Assembly (NCBI GenBank): GCA_022266195.1
Contig: WHVY01000001.1
Span: forward strand, 1,240,001 to 1,304,000
Direction: 5' to 3'
Source of the DNA: Tetranychus cinnabarinus
Lineage: Eukaryota > Arthropoda > Arachnida > Trombidiformes > Tetranychidae
Length of the DNA: 64,000 bases
Below, piece after piece: positions 34,167-45,083 of this stretch; the first letter of the stretch is position 1; every line of letters begins with the position of its first letter. The position numbers were made by a program, and so were the translations under genes. The notes under the pieces were generated by a model. It was not told the DNA's origin, ran no database searches, and was given only the letters and a program-made list of their open reading frames with translations.

Positions 34167-34182
34167 GGTTATGGGCTCATCG
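34167..34182 (+). promoter_or_regulatory. copia primer-binding site
   Basis: GGTTATGGGCTCATCG begins directly after the LTR. Its complement contains CCCATAACC, the anticodon-loop region of initiator tRNA-Met. Drosophila copia likewise primes from an internal part of tRNAiMet rather than its 3' end. Confidence 0.7.
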
Positions 34183-34268
34183 TGCTTCGTTTATTAGTTG
34201 CGTTTAAAGGTATTGTTTTATTAATCATTGACGAAACCTATTTACACCATGGAAGATTTCAAAATCTA

Positions 34269-35362
34269 TATCAATTGAAAAATTAAACCAGGAAAATTGG
34301 GTTAACTGGAAATTCAAGATTAAGTTGATCTGTGAAGATTTGGATTTGTGGAATATTCTTACCGGTGACGAGAAAGGTGATAAGTTGAATGGTCAACAGT
34401 TGACTGCTTTTGTTAAGAAGCAGAAGAAGTTGATGAGATTGATTGCTCTTAATGTCGAGGATCAGTTTTTAACTCTCATCAGAGACTCGAAAGATCCAAG
34501 AGCTGCTTTGATTAGTCTTTGCGAAAATTTTGAGAAAATTTGTCTTGCAAATCAGTTCAATTTACGCAAACAATTATTGAATATTAAATATATATCTGGG
34601 GATATGGTCAAGCATATTAATACTCTTATTGATTTGAAGCAAAAATTAGAAGCTATCAATCAGACTGTCAGTGATAATGACATGGTTATTGCATTACTTC
34701 AAAGTTTACCGAGTACATATGAAACTCTGATTGTTTCCCTTGAATCTCAATTCGGTTCATCAAAAATTGACTTCAATTTTGTTAAAGGTCGTGTTCTCGA
34801 GGAGTATAATCGTAAGCTAAACCTTGATATAGCAAATAATGATAGTCAGATTGCTTTGCTTACCAGTAAATTGAGTATCAACAACAACAACAAGAAGCAA
34901 ATCAAGGCAATGAATGCTAATAAATTAAGACAAAAGCGCTTTGGAAAGTGCAATTATTGTAAGCAAAAAGGTCATTGGGCTCGAGAGTGTAAAAAGAAAC
35001 AGAATGACGAAGATAAGATGAAAGATGCTTCTGATTCTGTTAACGTTTCAGCACTCATGGTTAATACTGGAACTAACCATGTTGATCAATGGTATATTGA
35101 CTCTGGTGCTTCTTCTCACATGGTCAACAATCTTAAATGGTTTTCTGATTTCAAATATATTGAAAATGTACCAATTACACTTGCAGATGACAGTGAAATT
35201 AATGCTATTGGTATTGGTACAGTAACATTGAAAATTGAAACAACTGGTGGTATCAATGTTATTAATCTAATGAATACTTATTACATTCATAAATTGGGTA
35301 AGAATCTATTATCAATGTCAGTTGCAAGTGCCAATGGTGCTAAGATTTTGATTGAAGCTTGA
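34269..35362 (+). CDS. copia gag and protease part, ends at an in-frame stop
   Basis: The frame is open from about 34269 to TGA 35360-35362. The only plausible start, ATG 34249, is out of frame by one base, so a small indel near 34265 has cut the start from the rest. The product shows a copia-type Gag, then a CCHC zinc knuckle (CNYCKQKGHWAREC, from about 34949) for nucleic-acid binding, then the aspartic protease motif DSGASSH (about 35099). After the TGA the same frame stays open into integrase, so this is one nonsense change inside a single polyprotein frame, not a natural gag/pol boundary. Confidence 0.85.
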
Positions 35363-37972
35363 TATTGTTCGATAAAAAATGGTAAAAATCGGTTATTGAT
35401 TGAAGCAAAGTTGATTAATGGTTTATATCAGATCAAAAATATTGTAAACTCTTCTGTTCAATGTAGTATTGCAAATGAACTGAAAATTGATGAAACTGTT
35501 TTATGGCATCGAAGATTAGGTCATTGTAATGTTCGAACTGTTGAAAGCGTGGTTAAAGAGGAGAAACTCAAATTATCGAAACAAGTAAACCATGATATTG
35601 TTAAAACTTGTGAGTCATGTCTCTACGGTAAACAAACAAGAAAACCATTCGAAGAGTCAACCTCTAAGTCATCTGAATGTCTTGACTTAATTCATAGTGA
35701 CATTTGTGGTCCTATGCCAGTTGAGTCAATTGGTGGTAATAAATATTTTCAAACGTTTATTGATGACTTCAGTAAGAAGACATTTGTTTATTTGATGGCG
35801 AAAAGAGATCAATCGCAAAGTATTATTATCAAGTTCTTGAAGCGAGTTGGGAATATTAAAAACAAAAATGTAAAAGTATTACGTACAGACGGAGCGAAAG
35901 AGTTTATTGCTAAAGAGGTTGATGATTATTCATCACTCAATGGTATTCAACATCAGCTTTCTGTTCGTTATTCACCTCAGCAAAATGGTGTAGCAGAACG
36001 AATGAATCGTACAATAATGGAAACTGTTCGTTGTATGTTACATGATGCTAATATGACAGATGAATTTTGGGGTGAAGCTGTTGATACAGCAGTTTATCTT
36101 ATCAATCGTAGACCTAATTCAAGCATTGAATTTAAAATACCTGAAGAAATTTGGTCAGGTAAACCTATTGATTTTAGTAAAATAAAGATCTTTGGCTGTT
36201 ATTGTTACGTTCATGTACCAAAAGAACTTAGAAATAAGTTAGAATCAAAAACACGTAAATGCATTTTTCTTGGTTACCCTGAGAATCAAAAGGCATTTAA
36301 AGTTTGGGATGAAGCTGAAGGAAAGTTGATAGTAACTAGAGATGTTGTGTTCAATGATGATATCGTTGATAATTACACTGATTCAGCTAACTTGTCCGAG
36401 CACCAAAATACAATTGTTAAACCACCTTCATCAATGCTTGAACTTAATAACAGACAAGACAAAAATATTTGGTTAAAAGCAGCTCAACAAGAAATGGATT
36501 CATTGATTGCTAACAAAACATGGGAATTGGTTGATCATCAGGATGAAATGAATGTAATTGATTGTCGTTGGGTATTTACTTACAAGTTGAATAGTGATGG
36601 TTCGATCAATCGAGCTAAGGCAAGATTGGTTGCTAAAGGCTTCAAGCAAATTCCATTTGTTGACTATGATGAGACCTTTTCACCAGTTAGCAAGTTCACA
36701 TCTATTCGAGCTGTACTTTGTATTGCAATGGTAAAACAAATGACCTTAATCCAAATGGATGTAAAAACTGCTTTCCTCAATGGTGAACTAACTGAAACTG
36801 TGTACATGAAACAGCCCGATGGTTTTGTACAAGATGAAGGTAAAGTTTGTAAATTGAGAAAAAGTATTTATGGATTGAAACAAGCAGCATTGGTTTGGTT
36901 TAAAGAAGTTAATGGAACTTTGAAAAGTATTGGTTTTACCAATTTGAACAATGATACTTGTATATTCAGGCGAAAACGTGAATCAGATGAAATCTTCATA
37001 ATTCTTTATGTCGATGATCTTCTTGCCATTGGATCGAACGAAAAATGTTTGGTTGAATTGAAAAATCAACTTAATCTTAAGTTCGATATGACAATTATTG
37101 CAAATATTGAACAATTTCTCGGTATTAACATGAAGTGGGACAGAAAAGAAAGTGTCATTTATCTATTTCAAGAACGATATATTAATGAGATACTTGACAA
37201 ATTTCAAATGACTCAATGTAAGAGTGTTAAGACTCCATATGATGGTAACATGAATATTGCTCAAACTGAACCTAAAAATCTAACCCAAAACGAATCGTTT
37301 GTTACTCGTTATCAAAGTGCTACTGGTTCTCTGAATTATCTTGTAACCTGTACAAGACCAGACTTGGCCATTATTGTTAGTATTTTATCCCAATTTAACT
37401 CGAAACCAGAAGAACATCATTGGTCAGCAGTTAAAAGAGTGTTTCGATATTTGAAGGCAACTGCAAAATTAGGAATAAAACTAGGGAATAATAAATGCAT
37501 GTTTAATTTAGAAGGTTTTGCCGATTCAGATTGGGGTGGTGATAAGATCGACAGAAAATCATTTACTGGGTATTTGTTCAGACTCAATGGTAATCCGATT
37601 TCATGGAGTAGCAAAAAGCGAGCAACTGTAGCTTTATCAACTACAGAAGCAGAGTACATGGCGCTAACTGCAGCAACAAAAGAGGCAATCTGGTTGATGA
37701 GGATGCTTAATGAATTGGGCATAGATATTGATATTGTTGAATTATTTGGTGATAATCAAGGAGCATTGAAGTTAGCTAAAAATCCTATTTATCATTCGAG
37801 AACGAAACATATTGATATTCAGTATCATTTCATTAGACAAGCAGTAGAAAGTAAATTAATCAATCTTAATTATATTTCTTCAGCTGATAACTTAGCTGAC
37901 CTTCTGACTAAGCCATTACCTGGACCAAGATTCATGAACTTATCAACAGAAATTTTATGGACAGTTGATTGA
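35363..37972 (+). CDS. copia integrase, reverse transcriptase and RNase H
   Basis: Same frame as the gag part, open from 35363 to TGA 37970-37972. Domains in order: the pre-integrase HHCC zinc motif (LWHRRLGH near 35500, C..C near 35610); the integrase core with Asp in IHSDICGP (about 35697), Asp in LRTDGAKEF (about 35886) and Glu in NGVAERMNRT (about 35995); reverse transcriptase with QMDVKTAFLNGE and catalytic YVDD (37006-37017); RNase H with FADSDWGG (about 37515), STTEAEYMAL and a C-terminal HSRTKHIDI. Apart from the upstream stop, no further break was seen. Confidence 0.92.
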   Translation, partial: YCSIKNGKNRLLIEAKLINGLYQIKNIVNSSVQCSIANELKIDETVLWHRRLGHCNVRTVESVVKEEKLKLSKQVNHDIVKTCESCLYGKQTRKPFEESTSKSSECLDLIHSDICGPMPVESIGGNKYFQTFIDDFSKKTFVYLMAKRDQSQSIIIKFLKRVGNIKNKNVKVLRTDGAKEFIAKEVDDYSSLNGIQHQLSVRYSPQQNGVAERMNRTIMETVRCMLHDANMTDEFWGEAVDTAVYLINRRPNSSIEFKIPEEIWSGKPIDFSKIKIFGCYCYVHVPKELRNKLESKTRKCIFLGYPENQKAFKVWDEAEGKLIVTRDVVFNDDIVDNYTDSANLSEHQNTIVKPPSSMLELNNRQDKNIWLKAAQQEMDSLIANKTWELVDHQDEMNVIDCRWVFTYKLNSDGSINRAKARLVAKGFKQIPFVDYDETFSPVSKFTSIRAVLCIAMVKQMTLIQMDVKTAFLNGELTETVYMKQPDGFVQDEGKVCKLRKSIYGLKQAALVWFKEVNGTLKSIGFTNLNNDTCIFRRKRESDEIFIILYVDDLLAIGSNEKCLVELKNQLNLKFDMTIIANIEQFLGINMKWDRKESVIYLFQERYINEILDKFQMTQCKSVKTPYDGNMNIAQTEPKNLTQNESFVTRYQSATGSLNYLVTCTRPDLAIIVSILSQFNSKPEEHHWSAVKRVFRYLKATAKLGIKLGNNKCMFNLEGFADSDWGGDKIDRKSFTGYLFRLNGNPISWSSKKRATVALSTTEAEYMALTAATKEAIWLMRMLNELGIDIDIVELFGDNQGALKLAKNPIYHSRTKHIDIQYHFIRQAVESKLINLNYISSADNLADLLTKPLPGPRFMNLSTEILWTVD

Positions 37973-38002
37973 AACTCGTTGTGAAATGACAACAAGGGTG
38001 GC

Positions 38003-38194
38003 TGTTGAAGTTAACAGTTAACAATGAACAGTATTGTTGTCCATTCACAATTAGAGCAATTAATAACTTTATCTATCCTTTACGATTATCCTTGATTTTA
38101 CTTGATTTCATTATTACATTATTAAAGTTAGTCTTGATTACTCCGTTCAAGTGTTCATGATTAAACTAATACAGTCTAAACGAAATATTTAACA
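38003..38194 (+). repeat. copia 3' LTR
   Basis: 192 bp, same borders as the 5' LTR, preceded by a purine tract and followed by the GAAAA target duplication. Confidence 0.93.
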
Positions 38195-38334
38195 GAAAAT
38201 AAAGCTAGGCCGTTCTTCCTATTCTTTTTGTCTTCGTCCTTTGTTGACATATAATCATGCATCCATAATCAAATGATTTATGCATCATAATTCATGTTCA
38301 ACATTTAACTTGATAACATAATTTGATTAACCAC

Positions 38335-38682
38335 AGTAGTTAGTAAAAGTCCGGCTCTGGAACAAAAGTTGTCCGTTCTGGTACACCAGATAGCTTTTTT
38401 TCAATTTTGTCCACTCTAGCACAGAGTGGACAACTTTAAGTTAAGCTGTTCCAGAGTGTTGTGCTAGAACGGAAAACTTTGTGCTAGAGTTAGGTTATTC
38501 GGGTAAATTGGGTACATTGAAAGATGGTATTGGCACTATGTGCCAGAGTGGGTTAGTTTTAAAAAAAGCAAGTTTAGGTACATGGAAAGATGGTATGCTA
38601 GGGTGGACAAAATTGAAAAAAAGCTATCTGGTGTGCCAGAACGGACAACTTTTGTTCCAGAGCCGGACTTTTACTAACTACT
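38335..38682. mobile_element. MITE with about 90-bp terminal inverted repeats
   Basis: The left end AGTAGTTAGTAAAAGTCCGG is repeated in inverted form at the right end, and the match runs about 90 bp through CAAAAGTTGTCCGTTCTGG and AGCTTTTTTTCAATTTTGTC with a few differences. The element is flanked by AACCAC at 38329-38334 and 38683-38688; one more base could be counted as shared. There is no transposase. Family is unassigned. It ends about 60 bp upstream of the adenylyl cyclase-like exon. Confidence 0.75.
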
Positions 38683-38751
38683 AACCACATTTTCAGGGGA
38701 AAATTAATTTTCGCTTTTTTTTCTCTTCCTTCGATACTCATATTGATTCAG

Positions 38752-39438
38752 GTTTATTCAACTCATGGACCTATTTTCTCATGCAAAGAAAGAAGCTCCA
38801 GTCAAGATTCTACCTCAGTGTTTCCAGAGAACTGTAATCCACCCAAACGTCATGGTAAATGTTCAGTGAATACATTAAATTCAGAGCCAATCAACTCAAC
38901 CTCAAGTGCAGATGAAAATAGGCGAATATTTAGTTCTACAAGTTCACAGAGTGCCGATGATGATGGAACCCTTGAATGGACTCCTGAAATACCCTTTGGA
39001 AATGTAATTGAATTTCATTCTTTGTTTCAATGTCCATTGGGAGTAATCATAAAAAAATACTTTTTTCGCATCGTTTAGTTCAACGATTTACGATATTCAC
39101 TTGACGATGATCCATTTGAAGTTGAACGAACTGGAAAAGCGACTTCAGGTAAAGCTACTTCTGGTTCAAAGTTGAGAAAAGGTTTTACCTCACGAAAGTC
39201 TGGACATGCTAATTTGGTCTCCCCTTCTGTACCCGAGACTGGCCTTGAGATAAGCACAATAGAAGGCGAATCAAAGAACCTTTCAATTAAACGTAATAAT
39301 GAAACTGTCCCTACGGTTAGTCAACAAGTTGACGAGCTTATTGATCATTCCATCGAGATTGAGTCAAACAAGAAAATGATCAAGGAAAATGTTACCTGGT
39401 TCACATTGTCATTCAAAAATTCAGACATGGAAACCAAG
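38752..39438 (+). CDS. adenylyl cyclase C1b-like region, two exons
   Basis: Exon 38752-39003 (84 codons) joins in phase 0 to exon 39079-39438 (120 codons) across a 75-bp intron (GTAATT donor, TTTAG acceptor). The second exon ends in phase 0 at a GTGAGT donor. The first exon is Ser-rich and ends in EWTPEIPFGN, and the second ends in a stretch containing DHSIEIESNKKM and VTWFTLSFKN. These are features I associate with the linker (C1b) between the first catalytic domain and the second membrane cassette of membrane adenylyl cyclases. No exon for C1a upstream, or for TM7-12 and C2 downstream, was recognised. It may belong to a second cyclase gene or be a stray copied fragment. It is not part of the gene starting at 56288, since C1b must follow C1a. 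Confidence 0.5.
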
Positions 39439-42400
39439 GTGAGTCAAAATGCAAAACTTGGTTCAACTGTTCAAATTAGTGAAACAATTCTTCAACTCGA
39501 AAAACTTTATTGAATGCAAATATCAAATACAAACAAAGTTAGTTGTGTTACTTTCAACAACAATAATGAAAAACAAACAAATGAATCCTCCTGGTTGTCG
39601 AACATAAATCGAAAAATGAGAATCTTTAGGCTAAAAGCAACTTTCATCATTGTCAATCGATATTAAAGTTGCCAATTTTAATCACGATAAGCTCAATGTA
39701 ACCTAAATGATTCACCTATTCAGCTAATTGGTTTTCTGAACTTTGATTACACTTGGAAGAAGTATAAGTGATTCATCATGTTAATATCAACCTTTTCAGT
39801 TTCACATTGCAAATGAAACTTTGATAAGATGCACTTTAGTTATCAGTTGACTCGGTACTGTTTTTAGACATTATCCGAGTGTTGATTCACAAAGGTTACA
39901 AAAAACTGACTCGAATGTTAAACATATTATCAAATGAAGTAGTCCTCTCAGATAAAATGAAATCAAACAATAAGAAAAAGGAAATAATCTGTTGAGGTTA
40001 CTCAAAATGAAATAATTAAGATCTGAAAACTTATGATCACAATAATTATTTAAGTTTATTAAAATAAAAGGTTGGATTGTCTGTGGTTGAAAATATAAGT
40101 AAAAAGAAAAGGAAAATAAATTCTAGTCAGGTGACCAGATATTAATGTTAAGTGACGGACTTGAGGGTTAGCTAGCAAGTGATGTTTCGAATGTATGTTT
40201 AAGCATAGGAAGAGGTTTAGTTGACCGTGATTGGTCGAACGTAAAAGCGTACTCAACGAGGACTCAAGTTAGGTTAAGTAAGATTACCAAGAAAAGTTAA
40301 CATCTGGATACAATATGTTAGCAAAGGAAGATTTCTAAGAAAACGGTTTCTAGGAGTTGGTAAACATGTGGTTAACATACGTTTTACATCTAGTTAATAA
40401 TATTTTAGTTAATAAGAAACATTTTGAAAATTATTGAACCTGGCGAAGATATAGCCTATTGGCGGAGAAATAGAAAAATGAAAAGTTTTGAATTGTAGTT
40501 TGTGATAGGGTCAGAACATCAAACAAAATGTTTAAACGTTGAGTCACATCTGTAAGTCTAAGATTTGCAACCATACTTCCACCGGAACCCAAAAACTTTG
40601 GTTTCCCAAAAGCTCCCATTCGAGTCATGAAATTATAATAGTTACTCAGAATGATTGAAGTTGACATCTTTTATTGCTTTAATTAGGACAATATCTGATC
40701 CGTTTACGAAAACGGAGGACAAAACAATATAGCGAATTATTTTTTAAGGCAAAACATAAGAACTGTATTTATGCACATCTCTAATCGAAACAACAGACAT
40801 TATTTGAATCGAAACCCATCTGATTCAAGATTTTTCTTTACCTCACTTCTGTTATATTGAAATTGACACTGATCATCATGGAAAAAACGATTATGATTAT
40901 CACGGTTATAATGGGTATACAAGGAAATAGAAAGTATTAATAGTTAAAGGAAAGAAAAGGGTTAAATGTAAACAGCGCATTTACTGTTCAACATCAAGTT
41001 GATATTGCGTGGTAAAAGGTTAACAAACGACTCACTAAACTCTTTCAAACTCAGTCTGTTTGAAATAATTCAGTCGTGCTTTTCATCCACTTGAACAACA
41101 TTACTGTATCAAAACGACAAAAACGAAAAAGTTAACGATAATTCACTCATTTTCATTATTCAGTGTAAATTACTTGATATCCATGTTACTCTCGTAACAT
41201 CCAAAGTGGGAAATTATCCATACAAGAATAAAAAAGGAAAATTCTTCATTCAGTTCACTTGAATTCTCATTCAAATCACATTGATATTTCCGTGCTTTTC
41301 CTGATTGAAACTCAAGAAAGGTAAAAGTGTGTTTCATCATAGACAGCAAAACCATTGAAAAAACTCTTGCCTTCAATTCCCAATCAACCAACTCAAAGGT
41401 AAGAACTTTTTCATTCTCAAACTTGATTTGAATGTTTCATCAAATTAGATAATCTTCTGAGCCTCACTGGTGCACCAATTGGGTTAAGCAAAAGACAAAG
41501 GCTATTAACCAGTCAATATTGAAAGGCAATAAACTGTAAACTTTTACATGTCTAACAAGATAATGTTTAATCATCATTTATTCATCAAGTTGAATGAAAA
41601 GTTAGTCTCGATCATTTACCGCGAAGAAAAGTATTGCTCATTTAATAATCATATTTACTTGATAATCGTATTCGCTAGAATCAGATTTTTTTTACTCTTC
41701 TTTTGCTCTCAATATTCAACTTTGAATATTATTCTCGGTTCATTCAACGATATTCAATTGATATTTTGTTTCCAACCTAAACTTTATTAAATTATCATTA
41801 TCATTACAACTGAATAATTCAGTTCATGATGAAGTGTTTTCCAATTTCTTTCCTTTCTTTTTCACGAAATTTTCTTCAATGAAATGGAAAAAAATTTCTT
41901 TCCAATCTTCAAACTTTTATTATCGATTACAATAAGACTATCATCTTAAACAGAGAAACTGAACTTTCAACAAAATTACCGGCTTTTGACTCTTGGATGA
42001 TGACAATGATCCAGAACTGTACTGTCCAATTAATGAAGATAACGTATGAAGTTGAACGTAAAAAATGTTGAACACTGGAAGGGCAGAAAAAAATTGAAGA
42101 AAAATTCCAATTCCAAAAAGAATGCAATATTCTTAATAATGCATGATTTGATGCTACGCTATTCACAATGAGAAGAAGAAAGTTGATGAAAAAAAGAAGT
42201 TTAGACAAATTCTGAAGATTCTGTTCCATTACTTTATCTCTTGCTTTACCTTCTATTGAAACATTTCTTTCCTCGAGTTTCTGTTTTCCATTCAATCCCA
42301 GCGTTTTCACTCCCAGTTATCATCAAAGTTATTATCAACTCAATGTCCAACTTGTTTAGCAACTTGTTAATCTGTTCCAACACTGAACTTAGTCTGCATT

Positions 42401-45083
42401 TCAAGAGTCTTGAAATTCTATTCATCATTGTAACTCAAAAAATCTTTACCAATTCAACTGAAAATTAAAAGAGTTCGACATTTTGAGTGAAAAGGAAAGT
42501 TCGAGTTCCAATTTTCTTCTTTTCATTTGCTTCTCTGGCTACTTACCTTTTGTTTACACTTTTCACGTTACTTTCCTCTTTTGTGTTACCTGGTTATTTC
42601 CGTTTAATCAAATTCGTTCCCTGTCTTGTCAGATAATTACATTTTTCAGTAAACTTTGCTGACAAGTTTACTTTGTCTTTTTGATCCATGCTGGTGATAT
42701 TGACAGACAATGAAATGAGCCAAATATTCATGTCAAAGTCGATGATTGAAAAGAGCATTTTGATAATTGTTTGTTTCGATTGATTCCAATGAATTGTCAA
42801 GATTTTCACTCATCATGAATGCCTGAATAGCCAAACTTTTTTCTCCAAGAAAATGAATTTTTCCATTTCTCATTCAGCTTTTCAATTTAAAATGTAAATT
42901 TTTTCCCTCTGAATCTATTCTTACAAATTTTGCTTTTGTTTCATTTCAAAGTTAGACAATTTTAATGAATTAAAATGCAAACAATAGTTTCATTGAAATT
43001 CACTCGAATGATTAGTCTATTTGTTCAACTCTTTTTTACTCTTATTTGCTTTCCTTCCTTTTCTCCTTATTTTATAAGGAAAATAATTTCAAGTTATAAA
43101 TCTATTCAAAAAGAGGATCTGAATAAGATTATCAGATTATCTGAAAGCAATTCTATTGATACAACCATGGATATGAATTTTTCACTAATTTATCCTCTTT
43201 GAGGTTTCCTTTCAATCAAATGGTTGATATAAAAGCTTTGAAAGAATCCCTTCATCGTAAGGAAAAGTGTAAATTGGGGAAATTTGTTAGGTTCAATGAA
43301 CATGAATGATTCCAAATAATGAGAAATGATTGAATTGGAACGGAAAAGCAAAACTCTAAAGATTTTCATCATTTTGAGGTTTTCCAGTTTCAATAGCAAG
43401 TGAGTGCTAGAAGAAAAGAAATAGTTTCATGAAAAGAACCGTAATGAACTAGCGAAATCGAATGTTTAGACATTTTCTTTAAGCATTTAAGCAGGATAGC
43501 ATTTTAAAGGCAACTTCACTTTTCGCTTTTTAACTTTACAGCTAATTCTAGACGATCTTTGATCGAAATTTCAAAATGAATATTGTCCGACTATCGAAGT
43601 GAAGACATTCTAGAACTTGGTTCAATTACGAGCCTGTGAGGAGCCTAAATTAACTATTATTATGATTGTCTCTATTGTCATTACATAATAACACTTCAAT
43701 GATTGATAACCATGAAGAGTGAGCGTCTGGTTGAGAGATTAATATGATTTCACTAATATTAATAACAGGATTGTTGACAGTTTAATAAGATCGACAGAGA
43801 AGGACAAACTATCTTGTAAAGTTGGTTAATTCATGAGACTGTTGAAAGGTGTGATAACGTGATAATTATCGTGATGGACAAAGAAAAGTTCGTGTTCAAG
43901 AATTTTCATCTGTAAATTGAACACTAAAAGTTATGATTAATTGACATTGTATATGGAGGGAAAGACATTTTGACCATTTTTTCATTCCAATTTGTAGTCT
44001 TCGCTGTAATTTGCAACTTCATTGTTTCATTCAATGGTCAAGAGATGAATTTCAAGAGAGACAAACAGAAATAGTGAAAATCATCAGAATCGATTTGATC
44101 TTGAATTGAACATGCAAATTTTGTTCCACCTGATTGATTCTGAAAATATGATGAGCATGAAAATTTCAAGGAAAATGAGCCAATACTGAGAATGATTTTT
44201 TTGGGTTTTGAAGAGTTAAAGTGCAAGTTAATGTTGAAAAGGTATCAAATTTATAATGAGACGAATGTTTATACAAGGGAAAAAGAAAAAACTTTTTTTT
44301 CTTTCTTCGTTATTCAGTTTTATTATTTTGCTTTTTTCTGCTACTTTTTTGTATTGGAAAGACGTAAAGGAATAAGGTAAGAGATTGAATTGTATTATCA
44401 TGTAAACGAAAATGAAATGTTAACAGAATTGGAATAATAATGTTGAGTTGAAGAGGATACAAAACAGAAGGAAAGAAAAGGAAAATAAGATTTTTTGGAA
44501 GAAGAGAAAGAGAAAGTAAAGAGAAAAGGTGAACAAGGTGAATGAAAGTATAATACTAATCTGTTCATTGAGTTGAAGAGTTGAAGAGAATGATGAAGAT
44601 GAAAGTGAAATGAAATCAATTGTAAGAGTTGCCTGATTCAACTTTTCAATCAAAGTGTTGCTCTCTGTAAATGTCCAGTTTGTAAATGGTTCATTACTTT
44701 TGTGGCTGTGTAAATTTGTTGGCTCTAAATAAGCTCCAATGACTTGTCAATAGCAATCTTACCAAACAAACAGCTAGACTTTGTCCGTTTTCATCTTAAA
44801 AAGTGTTTTTTCATCATGAAATTTACCCTTCACATCACAACTTTTGCCATCCGTTTTCATTTATCAATCAATCCAAGTGCATGTGTCGATCAAAAAAAGG
44901 CAGTCATGTATGGCCATTGTCACCTAAAGGGTGCAAGCAGTAGCACTAAAATTTATTCCATGAGTGGGGTCTCAGTAGTCATAGAAATATTTTGCAAAAC
45001 AAAACTTAATTTGAAACCCTTCATAACTTACCATTCTCAGATGTCGAATCGACCAATTGTCAGAATTGTTAACGTGAATGTTA
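39439..45083. other. long non-coding stretch after the C1b-like exons
   Basis: I searched for cyclase TM7-12 and C2 exons and saw none. A minus-strand open frame at 40667-40431 (begins MSTSIILSNYYNF and contains GAFGKPKFLGSGGS) looks more protein-like than its surroundings but matches no family I know. The + strand at 44400-44620 is strikingly purine-rich, including GGAAGAAGAGAAAGAGAAAG. The rest is AT-rich. Confidence 0.35.

Larger units (their letters stand above)
33975..38194 (+). mobile_element. Ty1/copia LTR retrotransposon, nearly complete
   Basis: Two 192-bp LTRs (33975-34166 and 38003-38194), each starting TGTTGAAG and ending TTTAACA, are flanked by a perfect 5-bp target duplication GAAAA (33970-33974 and 38195-38199). 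A primer-binding site beginning GGTTATGGGCTC directly follows the 5' LTR, and a short purine tract AAGGGTGG precedes the 3' LTR. The order gag, protease, integrase, RT, RNase H is the copia order. The LTRs differ at about three positions, so insertion is fairly recent. A frameshift near the start of gag and one in-frame TGA at 35360-35362 make this copy probably defective. It lies on the + strand upstream of the adenylyl cyclase-like exons. Confidence 0.95.

Noticed and set aside
37417..37722. 101-codon minus-strand frame
   Set aside because: Exactly antisense to the copia RNase H coding region, whose frame is strongly supported by conserved motifs.
40059..40667. Minus-strand frames of 65 and 78 codons
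   Set aside because: The second looks somewhat protein-like (GAFGKPKFLGSGGS), but I could not tie it to a family, element ends or splice partners, so it is only mentioned in the interval note.
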